Of a stretch of DNA of 64,000 nt, positions 56,072 through 64,000 are shown one piece after another. Position 1 is the first letter of the stretch. Each line of letters opens with the position of its first letter. Where the stretch lies: positions 1,178,001 through 1,242,000 of the forward strand of contig JAEPOK010000001.1 in assembly GCA_017642935.1 (NCBI GenBank), in the 5' to 3' direction. The notes under the pieces were generated by a model. It was not told the origin of the DNA and did no database searches. It saw only the letters and a list, made by a program, of their open reading frames with translations. The position numbers and the translations under genes were made by a program. The stretch is from Hyphomicrobiales bacterium. GTDB lineage: Bacteria; Pseudomonadota; Alphaproteobacteria; Rhizobiales; MH13.

Positions 56072-57091
56072 ATGGCGCATCGCGTTGGGCTGAAACACAT
56101 CGCCGAGCATCTCGGGCTCGATGTTTCGACGGTGTCGCGCGCCTTGCGCGCCGACCCCCGCGTCAAGCCTGAAACATCTGAGGTGATCCGCGACGCTGCC
56201 GAGCGTATGGGTTACCGCCCCAACGCCATGGCGCGCGCCTTGAAAGGCGGCACCACCAATCGTGTAGCGGTGCTTCTGTCGCCACCGCAGCAGCGCTTTG
56301 CCTCACCGATCTTTCTGGAACTGCTTTCGACCCTGGACCAGCGCCTGCGGGGCACCGGTCGTAGCCTGGCGGTGTTTGCCGCCCAAGAGCGCGATGAAGA
56401 GATCGATATCGTGCGCGCGGTAGTAGAAGATCGGTTAGCGGACGCGATCGTGCTTGGCCGGACGCGCCAGGACGATCCTCGTGTCGCCTATCTGATGGAG
56501 GCCGGCTTTCCGTTTGTGACCTTTGGCCGGACGCGGTGGGAACGCGAGCATCCCTGGGTTGAGATCGATTATGCGCGCGCCGGCGAAGTGGCCGTGGAGG
56601 CTTTGGCCGCCGCAAAGCCAGCTGAGTTGCACATCCTATCGGCGCCAGAGGGCCTGCGTTTCGCGGATAATTATGTGACCGGCGCCAAGCGCGCTGCGCT
56701 GCGTCTTGGGCTTGCCAACGTGCACACCCACCGCATCGAAATGACCGAGGCAATGGGCGAGGAAACCGCGATGGGATTGCTGAAACCCGGCGGTCGCGTG
56801 GCGCTGGCCTGCATACAGGATTCGCTGGCGTTCGGTGTATTTCGCGCTGCCGCAAAGCTTGGCGTCAAACTGGGTGAGGATGCTGCGGTGTTTGGCGGTC
56901 AGAATTTTCCCGGCTCAGAACATACAGCCCCGCCCCTTTCGACCTTTTCTACCGAAGACAGCCGCGTTGCGGCGCTGCTCAGCGACATCATGCTGAACCG
57001 CCTCGACGGACCGCAGACATCAGCCGAGGAAACAGGTCAGGTGATCGAACCGCGCCCACTGTTGCGCGGCTCCCACGTCCTTGCCAGTTAG
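56072..57091 (+). CDS. LacI-family transcriptional regulator of the sugar island
   Basis: The 339-residue repressor has the LacI HTH near its start ([19 protein letters not shown], residues 6-24), a hinge helix [10 protein letters not shown], and a periplasmic-binding-like effector domain from about residue 62. Effector-site parts include VTFGRTRWE and [14 protein letters not shown]. The ATG at 56072 has GGAGG nine bases upstream; the in-frame codons before it cross the operator. Three matching palindromes in the island are its likely sites. A xylose or xyloside inducer is inferred. Its stop overlaps the xylA stop. Confidence 0.93.
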   Translation: MAHRVGLKHIAEHLGLDVSTVSRALRADPRVKPETSEVIRDAAERMGYRPNAMARALKGGTTNRVAVLLSPPQQRFASPIFLELLSTLDQRLRGTGRSLAVFAAQERDEEIDIVRAVVEDRLADAIVLGRTRQDDPRVAYLMEAGFPFVTFGRTRWEREHPWVEIDYARAGEVAVEALAAAKPAELHILSAPEGLRFADNYVTGAKRAALRLGLANVHTHRIEMTEAMGEETAMGLLKPGGRVALACIQDSLAFGVFRAAAKLGVKLGEDAAVFGGQNFPGSEHTAPPLSTFSTEDSRVAALLSDIMLNRLDGPQTSAEETGQVIEPRPLLRGSHVLAS

Positions 57092-58389
57092 ACGAACCGG
57101 TTCCAGAGATTTTCCAGCCGTTCTTGTCGACCCGATCGCGGGTCGGGATTGATGTTTTGGTCGCGCACCCGCTGCTCGATGCTCGCAAGATCCAAGGTCA
57201 GCATGGCGGCGTTTTCCGGTTTGTCCCAATCAGCGTAGCGTCGATCACGGGCAGCTTCCAAGCCACCGTCATCCAGCAGGGCATGGGCGGCTTTTAGCGC
57301 ACGTGCACAGACGTCCATGGCGCCGGCATGGGCGAGAATCAGGTCCGCTGGATCGAGCGATTGCCGGCGCAATTTGGCATCGAAGTTTGTACCACCAGTG
57401 GTGAATCCACCTGCCTTCAACACTTCGTAATAGGCCCGCGCCATTTCGGGCACCGAGTCGGGAAACTGATCCGTGTCCCAACCTGACTGATAGTCGTTGC
57501 GGTTCATGTCGATGGATCCAAGAATGCCAAGCGAGGCGGCAAGCGCGAGTTCGTGTTCGAAAGAATGGCCAGCCAGGATCGCATGGCCCTGCTCGATGTT
57601 GAGCTTGACCTCGTTCTCCAGCCCGAAGCGCTTCAGGAACCCGTAGACCGTGGCGACGTCATAATCATACTGATGTTTGGAGGGCTCTTGTGGTTTCGGC
57701 TCAATCAGGATCGTGCCATGAAAGCCGATTTTGTGCTTGTAATCGACGACCATCGACAGAAAGCGGCCAGCTTGCTCGGCCTCCCGCCCAAGGTCGGTAT
57801 TGAGCAGCGTTTCATAGCCCTCGCGCCCGCCCCAAAGGACATAGTTTTCACCGCCAAGCTTGTGGGTGGCATCAATGCAGGTTTTTACTGTCGCAGCCGA
57901 CCAGGCAAACACGTCGGGATCGGGATTGGTGGCGGCGCCCGACATGAAGCGGCGATGCGAGAAAAGGTTTGCCGTACCCCAAAGAAGCTTGGTCGACGAA
58001 CCTTCCATTTTCTGCGCGAAGTAGTCGACGATCTCTTCAAGGTTGCGTGTGTTTTCGGCGAAGTCCGCGCCTTCTGGCCGAACGTCAGCGTCGTGGAAGC
58101 AGAAGAAGGGCGCATCAAGAATGTCGAACATCTCAAAGGCGACATCAGCTTTCAGACGGGCCAGGTCCATCGTGTCACCGAACCAGGGCCGGTCGAACGT
58201 TTGCCCACCAAATGGATCACCGCCTGGCCAGGCAAATGAATGCCAATAGGCAACCGCAAAGCGCAAATGCTCACGCATCGTTTTGCCGCCCAGCATTTCC
58301 TCTGGATCGTAGTGGTGAAACGCGAACTCATTCTCGCTGTCCGGCCCCTCGAAGCGCAGCTTTGGGATGCCTTGGAAAAAGTCGGTCAT
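57088..58389 (-). CDS. xylA: Xylose isomerase
   Basis: The 433-residue enzyme converts D-xylose to D-xylulose. Landmarks are [13 protein letters not shown] near residues 96-108 with the catalytic His, [31 protein letters not shown] near 229-246 with metal-binding Glu and catalytic Lys, and GSIDMNRND near 291. The length fits the class II group. It is divergent from the second GH31 gene, with an operator-like site between, and converges on the regulator gene with overlapping stop codons. No xylulokinase gene is in the window. Confidence 0.98.
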   Translation of the reverse strand: MTDFFQGIPKLRFEGPDSENEFAFHHYDPEEMLGGKTMREHLRFAVAYWHSFAWPGGDPFGGQTFDRPWFGDTMDLARLKADVAFEMFDILDAPFFCFHDADVRPEGADFAENTRNLEEIVDYFAQKMEGSSTKLLWGTANLFSHRRFMSGAATNPDPDVFAWSAATVKTCIDATHKLGGENYVLWGGREGYETLLNTDLGREAEQAGRFLSMVVDYKHKIGFHGTILIEPKPQEPSKHQYDYDVATVYGFLKRFGLENEVKLNIEQGHAILAGHSFEHELALAASLGILGSIDMNRNDYQSGWDTDQFPDSVPEMARAYYEVLKAGGFTTGGTNFDAKLRRQSLDPADLILAHAGAMDVCARALKAAHALLDDGGLEAARDRRYADWDKPENAAMLTLDLASIEQRVRDQNINPDPRSGRQERLENLWNRFV

Positions 58390-58451
58390 GACGGGCCCTT
58401 CTTGGAAGTATGGAGCGTTTCGCGAGGATGGCGCGCAGGCAGCAAAGCGTC

Positions 58452-58469
58452 AATACAAACGTTTGCCAA
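58452..58469. promoter_or_regulatory. Operator-like site between xylA and the second GH31 gene
   Basis: AATACAAA-CG-TTTGCCAA has a perfect left half and a weaker right half of the 18-bp palindrome. Fourteen bases including it (GCGTCAATACAAAC) are identical to the site at the regulator. It lies 63 bases before xylA and 65 before the GH31 start. Confidence 0.65.
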
Positions 58470-58533
58470 AACCACCTGCCCCACCTAAACCTGCTAAATG
58501 AGAAGACATGATTTGCCAGGGAGATGCCAGGTC

Positions 58534-60552
58534 ATGAACGATATTTTTGAACGTGAAGATCATCGCGTTGTCGCGCGATGGGGCGGTGAGACGATCTGGC
58601 TTGAGCCCTGCGGGCGCAACGGCGCAAGGGTGCGCACCACGCGCAATCGCGTGATCGACGAGAGGGCGATTTCAGCGCTTTTAAACGCCGACACGGCAGA
58701 GGCATCCTGGGACCTGAGCGACGAGGCCGCGATCCTGACGAATGGGCGCCTGCGCGCGGAGCTGCGGTTAGTGTCGCGTGGCATGGGCCCAGCCTTGGAA
58801 GTGCGGTTTTTCGATTCCGTCAGCGGCAGCCTGCTGCTTGAAGAGGAAATGCCGCACATTTTATGGCCGGGCACACGGCATTACAAACCGCAGGAAGGCG
58901 ATCTGTGGCATGTCGAACAACGCTTCAAGGCGCATGAGGGCGAGCAGTTTTTCGGCCTTGGTCAGCATCAGCACGGCAAGCTCGATCAAAAGGGCTGCGT
59001 GATCGATCTGGTGCAGGCGAACACCGAGATCTCGATCCCGTTCCTGGTCTCTTCGCGCGGCTATGGCCTGATCTGGAACAACCCCGGTGTCGGCAGGGTG
59101 GAACTGGCTGAAAACCGCACACTCTGGGTGATGGAGGCGATGCCGCAGCTGGATTATGTCGTGATCGCCGGCGAAACGCCCGCAGCCATCCTCGATGATT
59201 ACACCGCCCTGACCGGCCGCCCGCCGGAACTACCGGACTGGGCGCTCGGCTTCTGGCAGTGCAAGCTGCGCTACAAGACCCAAGAGGAAGTGCTAGCCGT
59301 CGCGCGTGAACACATGCGACGCGGCTTGCCGCTCGATTGCCTGGTGATCGACTTCTTTCATTGGACGAAAATGGGTGAGTGGCGCTTCAACGCCGACGAG
59401 TTCCCCGATCCTTCGAGTATGGTCGCCGAACTGCGCGAGATGGGCATCACGCCAATGGTGTCGGTGTGGCCATCGGTCAACGCCAATGCGGAAACCTGGG
59501 ACACGTTCCAGAAAAACGGCTGGCTGGTCCAGAGCAAGCGCGGCGCGCTCGACGGCATGATATTTTACGATCGCGAGCCGGATGCGATGAATGCGCTGGC
59601 CTACTACGACGCGACGAACCCGGATGCCCGGGCGTTTCACTGGTCACGTGTCAAAAAGGGCTATGCCGATCACGGCATTCACGCATTCTGGCTCGATGCC
59701 AACGAGCCGGAAATGTACCCGATGCATCGCGATAATCTGCGGTTCTGGGCGGGGGACGGACCGGCTGTCGCCAACGCCTATCCGCTCGAGCATCAGAAGG
59801 GCTACGCCAAAGCTTTCAAGGATGACGAGATCATGGACGGGTTGATGCTCTCGCGTTCAGCCTGGCTCGGCACTCAGCGTTATCCTGTCGTTGTCTGGTC
59901 AGGTGATGTGAAATCAACGTTCGCCGATTTTCGACGCCAGATCCGCGCCGGGCTCAACATGGCGATGAGCGGCATCCCCTGGTGGACAACTGATATTGGC
60001 GGCTTCAAGGGCGGCGACGTCAACGATCCTGCATTCCGCGAACTCTTGATCCGCTGGTTCCAGTTCGGCGCGCTCTGCCCGATATTCCGCCTGCATGGGT
60101 TCCGCAAGGACGCATCGCGCGATGAACGGTTCGGAGAGCTGTTTTCGTTTGGTGGCGCCGACAATGAGGTCTGGTCGTTCGGCGAGGAGGTCTTCGCCAT
60201 CTTGGAACGCTACATGCATCTGCGTGAACGGCTGAAACCCTATCTCAAAGCCTGCGGCGTGGAGGCCGCCGACACCGGTGCACCGATCATGCGGCCGCTT
60301 CTCTTCAGCTTCCCCGACGACCCTGAATGCTGGTCGCAAGATGATAGCTATTTGCTCGGTCCCGACTTGCTTGTTGCGCCTATCTTGGAGGCTGGTGCCA
60401 GCTCACGAGAGGTCTACCTGCCAGGCGGGTGTGCGTGGGAGGATGCCTGGACGGGCGCGCGCCATGCAGGCGGACAACAGATAATGGTCGAAGCGCCGCT
60501 GGATACAATCCCCGTCTTCCGACGCGCAGGCAGCGCGGTCCAACTGACCTAA
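58534..60552 (+). CDS. Glycoside hydrolase family 31 enzyme, second paralogue
   Basis: The 672-residue cytosolic enzyme resembles the first GH31 protein throughout. Its nucleophile is Asp388 in FWLDANEPEM and its acid/base Asp458 in VVWSGDVK. It shares DWALGFWQCKLRY and WWTTDIGGF. The DANEP form is the one usual in alpha-glucosidases, against DACEP in the first copy, so substrates may differ. The ATG at 58534 matches the N-terminus of the paralogue; an ATG at 58498 is possible. It is divergent from xylA and converges on the second CUT2 permease gene, 13 bases apart. Confidence 0.9.
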   Translation: MNDIFEREDHRVVARWGGETIWLEPCGRNGARVRTTRNRVIDERAISALLNADTAEASWDLSDEAAILTNGRLRAELRLVSRGMGPALEVRFFDSVSGSLLLEEEMPHILWPGTRHYKPQEGDLWHVEQRFKAHEGEQFFGLGQHQHGKLDQKGCVIDLVQANTEISIPFLVSSRGYGLIWNNPGVGRVELAENRTLWVMEAMPQLDYVVIAGETPAAILDDYTALTGRPPELPDWALGFWQCKLRYKTQEEVLAVAREHMRRGLPLDCLVIDFFHWTKMGEWRFNADEFPDPSSMVAELREMGITPMVSVWPSVNANAETWDTFQKNGWLVQSKRGALDGMIFYDREPDAMNALAYYDATNPDARAFHWSRVKKGYADHGIHAFWLDANEPEMYPMHRDNLRFWAGDGPAVANAYPLEHQKGYAKAFKDDEIMDGLMLSRSAWLGTQRYPVVVWSGDVKSTFADFRRQIRAGLNMAMSGIPWWTTDIGGFKGGDVNDPAFRELLIRWFQFGALCPIFRLHGFRKDASRDERFGELFSFGGADNEVWSFGEEVFAILERYMHLRERLKPYLKACGVEAADTGAPIMRPLLFSFPDDPECWSQDDSYLLGPDLLVAPILEAGASSREVYLPGGCAWEDAWTGARHAGGQQIMVEAPLDTIPVFRRAGSAVQLT

Positions 60553-60565
60553 ATGCCGGTTGGCA

Positions 60566-61555
60566 TCACCGCGTCCGCAGCAGCCCTTTCAGCGAGATTC
60601 CCTTACGGCTCACGGCACTGAAGCCGACCGCGAGCAGGATGATCGCGCCGACAAGTACCTCGCGCACGTAGCTATCGACGCGCATCTGGGTCAGGCCGTT
60701 GTCGAGCACGCCAAGGATAGCAACGCCGGCCAGCGTTGCAAGCACCCGAGGCTGACCGTCCCGGGTCACCGTCATGCCCAAAAACACCGCAGCGATTGCG
60801 GTCAGCATTAGGCCATCGCCTTGGGTCGGATTGGCGGATGCAACGCGGCTTGCATACATCAAACCTGCGAGGGCCGCTCCGACACCGGTGAACAGAAAGG
60901 CCGATAGGCGCAGGCTTGGTAGTGGCACGCCCGCCAGTCGCGCGGCTTCGGTATTGCCGCCAATTGCATAGAGCCTGCGTCCATAGCTGGTCTGCTCCAA
61001 AACCACCCAGACAACAAAGGCGATGAACAAAGCGACCAGCGTCAGATTGGGGAACACCAGAGCGCGCTCATCGACCGTGCCGATCACCGGGCCAGCGCGC
61101 GCAAAATCGCCAAAGGCGTCGGGGATGTCGCGCCCAAAGATGGTCCGCCCATCGCTAATCAAAAACGCCAAACCGCTGAATAGGGTCAGCGTTGCCAGAG
61201 TCGCAACGAAAGGAAGAATGCCGACGATCGACACCATCACGCCGTTGAACAGTCCGCCCAGCGCCCCAACCAGCAGCGCGGCGGCAAGGGCGCCTGGGAT
61301 CGACCAACCGGCGACGAACAGCGTCGCAGCGACAACGCCGGCCAGCGAGGCCATGGCGCCCACGGATAGGTCGAAATCGCCCATCACCATGACTACCGTC
61401 ATCGTGACCGCGACGACTGCCAACATGCTGATCTGTTGCGAGATGTTAAGCAGGTTGCGAGCGGTCAAGAACGTGTCGGGCAGGCTAATCGCAAAAAACA
61501 AGACGACGGCCAACATGCCGAACGCGCCACCAAAGCGCCGAATGACGCTGCTCAT
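60566..61555 (-). CDS. Sugar ABC transporter permease of the second CUT2 system
   Basis: The 329-residue membrane protein has about ten helices and the region GDFDLSVGAMASLAGVVAAT near residues 62-81. The coupling part is EQTSYGRRLYAIGGNTEAARLAG. The ATG at 61555 overlaps the ATPase stop as ATGA. This system has a single permease gene, unlike the first CUT2 system. Confidence 0.94.
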   Translation of the reverse strand: MSSVIRRFGGAFGMLAVVLFFAISLPDTFLTARNLLNISQQISMLAVVAVTMTVVMVMGDFDLSVGAMASLAGVVAATLFVAGWSIPGALAAALLVGALGGLFNGVMVSIVGILPFVATLATLTLFSGLAFLISDGRTIFGRDIPDAFGDFARAGPVIGTVDERALVFPNLTLVALFIAFVVWVVLEQTSYGRRLYAIGGNTEAARLAGVPLPSLRLSAFLFTGVGAALAGLMYASRVASANPTQGDGLMLTAIAAVFLGMTVTRDGQPRVLATLAGVAILGVLDNGLTQMRVDSYVREVLVGAIILLAVGFSAVSRKGISLKGLLRTR

Positions 61556-63081
61556 ACCGCAATCCCCGCAGATTGCGACTGTTGATAGAAACGCGCGAGC
61601 AAACCGCCCTCGGTCAACCCATCGGTCGCGATGCATTCATCCAGCCGCCCGTCATGCATGATCGCAATGCGATCCGACAGACCGATCAATTCGGGCAGAT
61701 CGGAGGACGTAAGCACCATGGCAACGCCCTGCTCGCTGAGGCTTCGGATGATCCGGTAGAGATCGAACCGCGCACCAATATCGACGCCGCGCGTCGGTTC
61801 ATCGAGCATCAACACACTGGGCGAACCCGCCAACGCGCGGGCAAACAAGGCCTTTTGCTGATTGCCGCCGGATAGTTCGGCACACACTTGGCGCGAAGAC
61901 ACCATCTTCAAGCGCGTCTGAACGGCCTGCTCCTGCGTCACTTGTCTCTGCCTAAGTTTGTCAGTGAACGCACCCAAGCGTGAGAAGCGTGTGAGATGCG
62001 GCAGCACCACATTTTCTTCGATGGAACGGGCCATCATAAGCCCTTCGGATCGACGTTCGCGCGGAATGTACGCGAGGCCCTGCGCCCAAACGTCCGCCGG
62101 TCGCGTCTTCAGAGGTTGCCCGTTCAGCTTGATCGCACCACTTTTGCGGTGCGATGCGCCAAGCAATGTGCGCAAAAGCGCACCCCTGCCCGATCCGGCC
62201 AATCCGCCGATGCCGAGGATTTCACCCGGGTGCAAGTGCAGGTTGATGTCTCGCAGGCCAGCGGCGGAAAGACCCGTGACCTCCAGCACCGGCTCTGCCT
62301 CGGCTGCTAATGGGGAGGCCCTAGGCGGGAACAGGTCGCTCAGGTCACGACCGGTCATATCATGGATGATCCTGTCCTGGTCGGTCTCACGACGTGGGAG
62401 CGTTGAGATGTGCTGTCCATCGCGCAGCACCGTCACGCGGTTGCTGATGCGCAGTACCTCGGGCATCCGATGGGACACATAAAGAATACCGGCTCCTTGG
62501 AGGACCAGTTCGTCGATAACCGCGAACAGCCGCTCGGACTCCTCACCCGTCAGTGCCGCCGTTGGCTCGTCCATCACATAAAGCCAGGGCACACGGCCAT
62601 CGCCGCTCGGAATCAGTGTGGCGGCAATGCGGACAAGCATTTGGTCGCCTGGCCCTAGCGAAGAGATTGGCGAACGCGGGTTGATTTGGCCAAGGTCGAG
62701 ACGCTGGAGCGCCTTACCTGCCTGAGCGTTAAGGGCTTGCCAGTTCACCAAACCAAAGCGGGTTGGATAGGCGTAGTCGAGGAACATGTTTTCCGCGACC
62801 GATAATCCGCTGACGGGATGCAATTCCTGATGAATGAAGCGCAAGCCAGCCTGTTTCATCAAGCTTGCTTGGCCCTCCGGAAGCCTGGCGCCATTAAGCG
62901 CCAGGTGTCCTGTATCGGGCCGATCAAGACCGGCCAAGATGCGGATCAAGGTCGACTTCCCAGCGCCATTCTCACCCATAAGCGCATGCACTTCGCCGGA
63001 ACGCAGCGTAAAACTGACCTGTGCCAGCGCCTGGACAGGTCCAAAGCGCCGGCTGATGTCGCTGAATGCAATTTCAGGCAT
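61552..63081 (-). CDS. Sugar ABC transporter ATPase of the second CUT2 system
   Basis: The 509-residue double ATPase has Walker A GENGAGKST near residues 36-44 and Walker B VMDEPTAAL. The first signature is altered to SSLGPGDQMLVRIA. The second domain has GLAGSGRGALL, LSGGNQQKALFARAL and LDEPTRGVDIG, normal for the family. It follows the binding protein gene by 46 bases and overlaps the permease gene by four. Confidence 0.94.
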   Translation of the reverse strand: MPEIAFSDISRRFGPVQALAQVSFTLRSGEVHALMGENGAGKSTLIRILAGLDRPDTGHLALNGARLPEGQASLMKQAGLRFIHQELHPVSGLSVAENMFLDYAYPTRFGLVNWQALNAQAGKALQRLDLGQINPRSPISSLGPGDQMLVRIAATLIPSGDGRVPWLYVMDEPTAALTGEESERLFAVIDELVLQGAGILYVSHRMPEVLRISNRVTVLRDGQHISTLPRRETDQDRIIHDMTGRDLSDLFPPRASPLAAEAEPVLEVTGLSAAGLRDINLHLHPGEILGIGGLAGSGRGALLRTLLGASHRKSGAIKLNGQPLKTRPADVWAQGLAYIPRERRSEGLMMARSIEENVVLPHLTRFSRLGAFTDKLRQRQVTQEQAVQTRLKMVSSRQVCAELSGGNQQKALFARALAGSPSVLMLDEPTRGVDIGARFDLYRIIRSLSEQGVAMVLTSSDLPELIGLSDRIAIMHDGRLDECIATDGLTEGGLLARFYQQSQSAGIAV

Positions 63082-63127
63082 CTTTACCCCTGAAATTTCA
63101 GTGCTTTAGCTATGAGTGGTCCGACCC

Positions 63128-64000
63128 TCACTCACTCACGTTGGCCGCTGTGATAAGGCGAGTGGGGACATAGATAACCCGCTGCACCAAGTCTTCACCA
63201 CCCAAGAGGCGCGCGACCGTGTCAGCCGTCGCCGCGCCAATGCCCTGAAAGTCTTGGGCCACTGAAGCCTCGAAGTTGCCACCCTGCGCAATCGCATCGC
63301 GCGCCTGCGGATTGGCATCGATGCCGGTGATAACGATCCCTTCATCGGACCGGCCTGCCGCCTCAATTGCCTGCAATGCGCCGAGCGCCGGCTGGTCCCA
63401 AGCGGCCCAGACCGCGGCGATGCTGCCGGTTTCGGGATTAGCGGCCAGCAACGCTTCCATCTGCGCGCGGCTGTCAGCAATCCCGCCATCGCTCACGTCC
63501 GGCGTTATGCGGTCGAGAACTTCGATGTCGGGGAAGTTGGCGAACACAGCATCGGCGATCACACCTCGCACCTGAACCGGCGGGAAAGGATCGAAGGTGA
63601 ACATCACAACGCCACCCTCGCCACCAATACGGTTGGCCACATAGACCGCCGTTTCGGCTGCCATCGCATAGCCGTTGGACGTAACATTGGCAGCTACCAA
63701 GGGATCATTGCCGGCGTCCATTCCAACCACGGGAATGCCAGCATCCGATGCCGTCTGAAGGCCCGCACCGATCTGCGCTGGATCGACATTGATGACGATG
63801 GCATCAACGCCCTGCGTCACCACATCTTCCATGCGGCTGATTACCGCGGCCACGTCGCCAGCGGTATCGATCACATTGACCGTCCATCCGCGCTGCTCGG
63901 CTTCAGCGGTGAACCCTTCGACGTAAAACTGTGTTCCAGGCTGCGCCAAATAGGGTGTGACGACAGCAACTTCCTGAGCGCTTGCTGCGCCGACAAAACC
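63128..64000 (-). CDS. Sugar-binding protein of the second CUT2 system, 5' end beyond the window
   Basis: The reading frame is open to the right edge, so the start is outside. The first visible residues GFVGAASAQEVAVVTPYLAQ are the end of a signal peptide with a cut after ASA. The family fold follows: VISRMEDVVTQGVDAIVINV, GIPVVGMDAGNDPLV and GIVITGIDANPQARDAI. It supplies the ATPase and permease genes that follow on the same strand. The sugar is unknown. Confidence 0.9.
   Translation of the reverse strand, partial: GFVGAASAQEVAVVTPYLAQPGTQFYVEGFTAEAEQRGWTVNVIDTAGDVAAVISRMEDVVTQGVDAIVINVDPAQIGAGLQTASDAGIPVVGMDAGNDPLVAANVTSNGYAMAAETAVYVANRIGGEGGVVMFTFDPFPPVQVRGVIADAVFANFPDIEVLDRITPDVSDGGIADSRAQMEALLAANPETGSIAAVWAAWDQPALGALQAIEAAGRSDEGIVITGIDANPQARDAIAQGGNFEASVAQDFQGIGAATADTVARLLGGEDLVQRVIYVPTRLITAANVSE

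Overview
The window is a stretch of alphaproteobacterial chromosome, most like the Hyphomicrobiales (Rhizobiales). This rests on gene order and protein families: a glyA-nrdR-ribD-ribE-ribH-nusB run, an rsh-pyrE-DUF2062-acpS-lepB-rnc-era-recO-parC run, an L,D-transpeptidase next to an LdtR-type MarR regulator, a Bpt-type aminoacyl-protein transferase, and a rhizobial-type porin. I see no rRNA, tRNA, insertion sequence, prophage or CRISPR array. Reading frames are dense, with many 1-4 base stop/start overlaps.

Positions 1-28 kb are mostly core genes. On the minus strand are the proton-pumping pyrophosphatase, an MFS transporter, riboflavin synthesis plus NusB and NrdR, GlyA, a small DUF6898-like protein, and the cell-wall pair LdtP/LdtR. 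A plus-strand group follows: hemB, an RDD membrane protein, an SLC13 transporter, Bpt and a small membrane protein. Then comes the long minus-strand block from rpoZ (26.8 kb) down to parC (16.7 kb), covering stringent response, pyrimidine synthesis, lipid and secretion functions, RNA processing and DNA repair. At 27-33 kb lie a NYN-domain protein overlapping a family 5 uracil-DNA glycosylase, SmpB, DapA, a lytic transglycosylase and an alpha/beta hydrolase.

Positions 33-41 kb hold envelope genes. There is a 698-residue OmpA-family protein with four tandem repeats of about 118 residues, a 35-residue membrane peptide, a membrane protein with a NuoE-like C-terminal domain, and a porin between long non-coding stretches with degenerate palindromic repeats. 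A succinyl-CoA:3-ketoacid CoA-transferase pair and a bifunctional mannose-phosphate enzyme follow.

Positions 41-64 kb form a large sugar-utilisation island, the most interesting part of the window. It has three ABC importers (two ribose/xylose-type and one oligosaccharide-type), two GH31 glycosidases, xylose isomerase, an SMP-30 lactonase, a cytosolic GMC flavoprotein dehydrogenase with its small subunit, a short-chain dehydrogenase, an EthD-like protein and a LacI-family regulator. Three copies of an 18-bp operator-like sequence, centred on AATACAAA-NN-TTTGTATT, lie before the first importer, between the regulator and the nine-gene operon, and between xylA and the second GH31 gene. They suggest one regulon. 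The likely job is uptake and breakdown of alpha-xylosides or similar glycosides: hydrolysis and isomerisation by one route, flavin-linked oxidation and lactone hydrolysis by another. The substrate cannot be fixed from sequence, and the last importer runs off the right edge.
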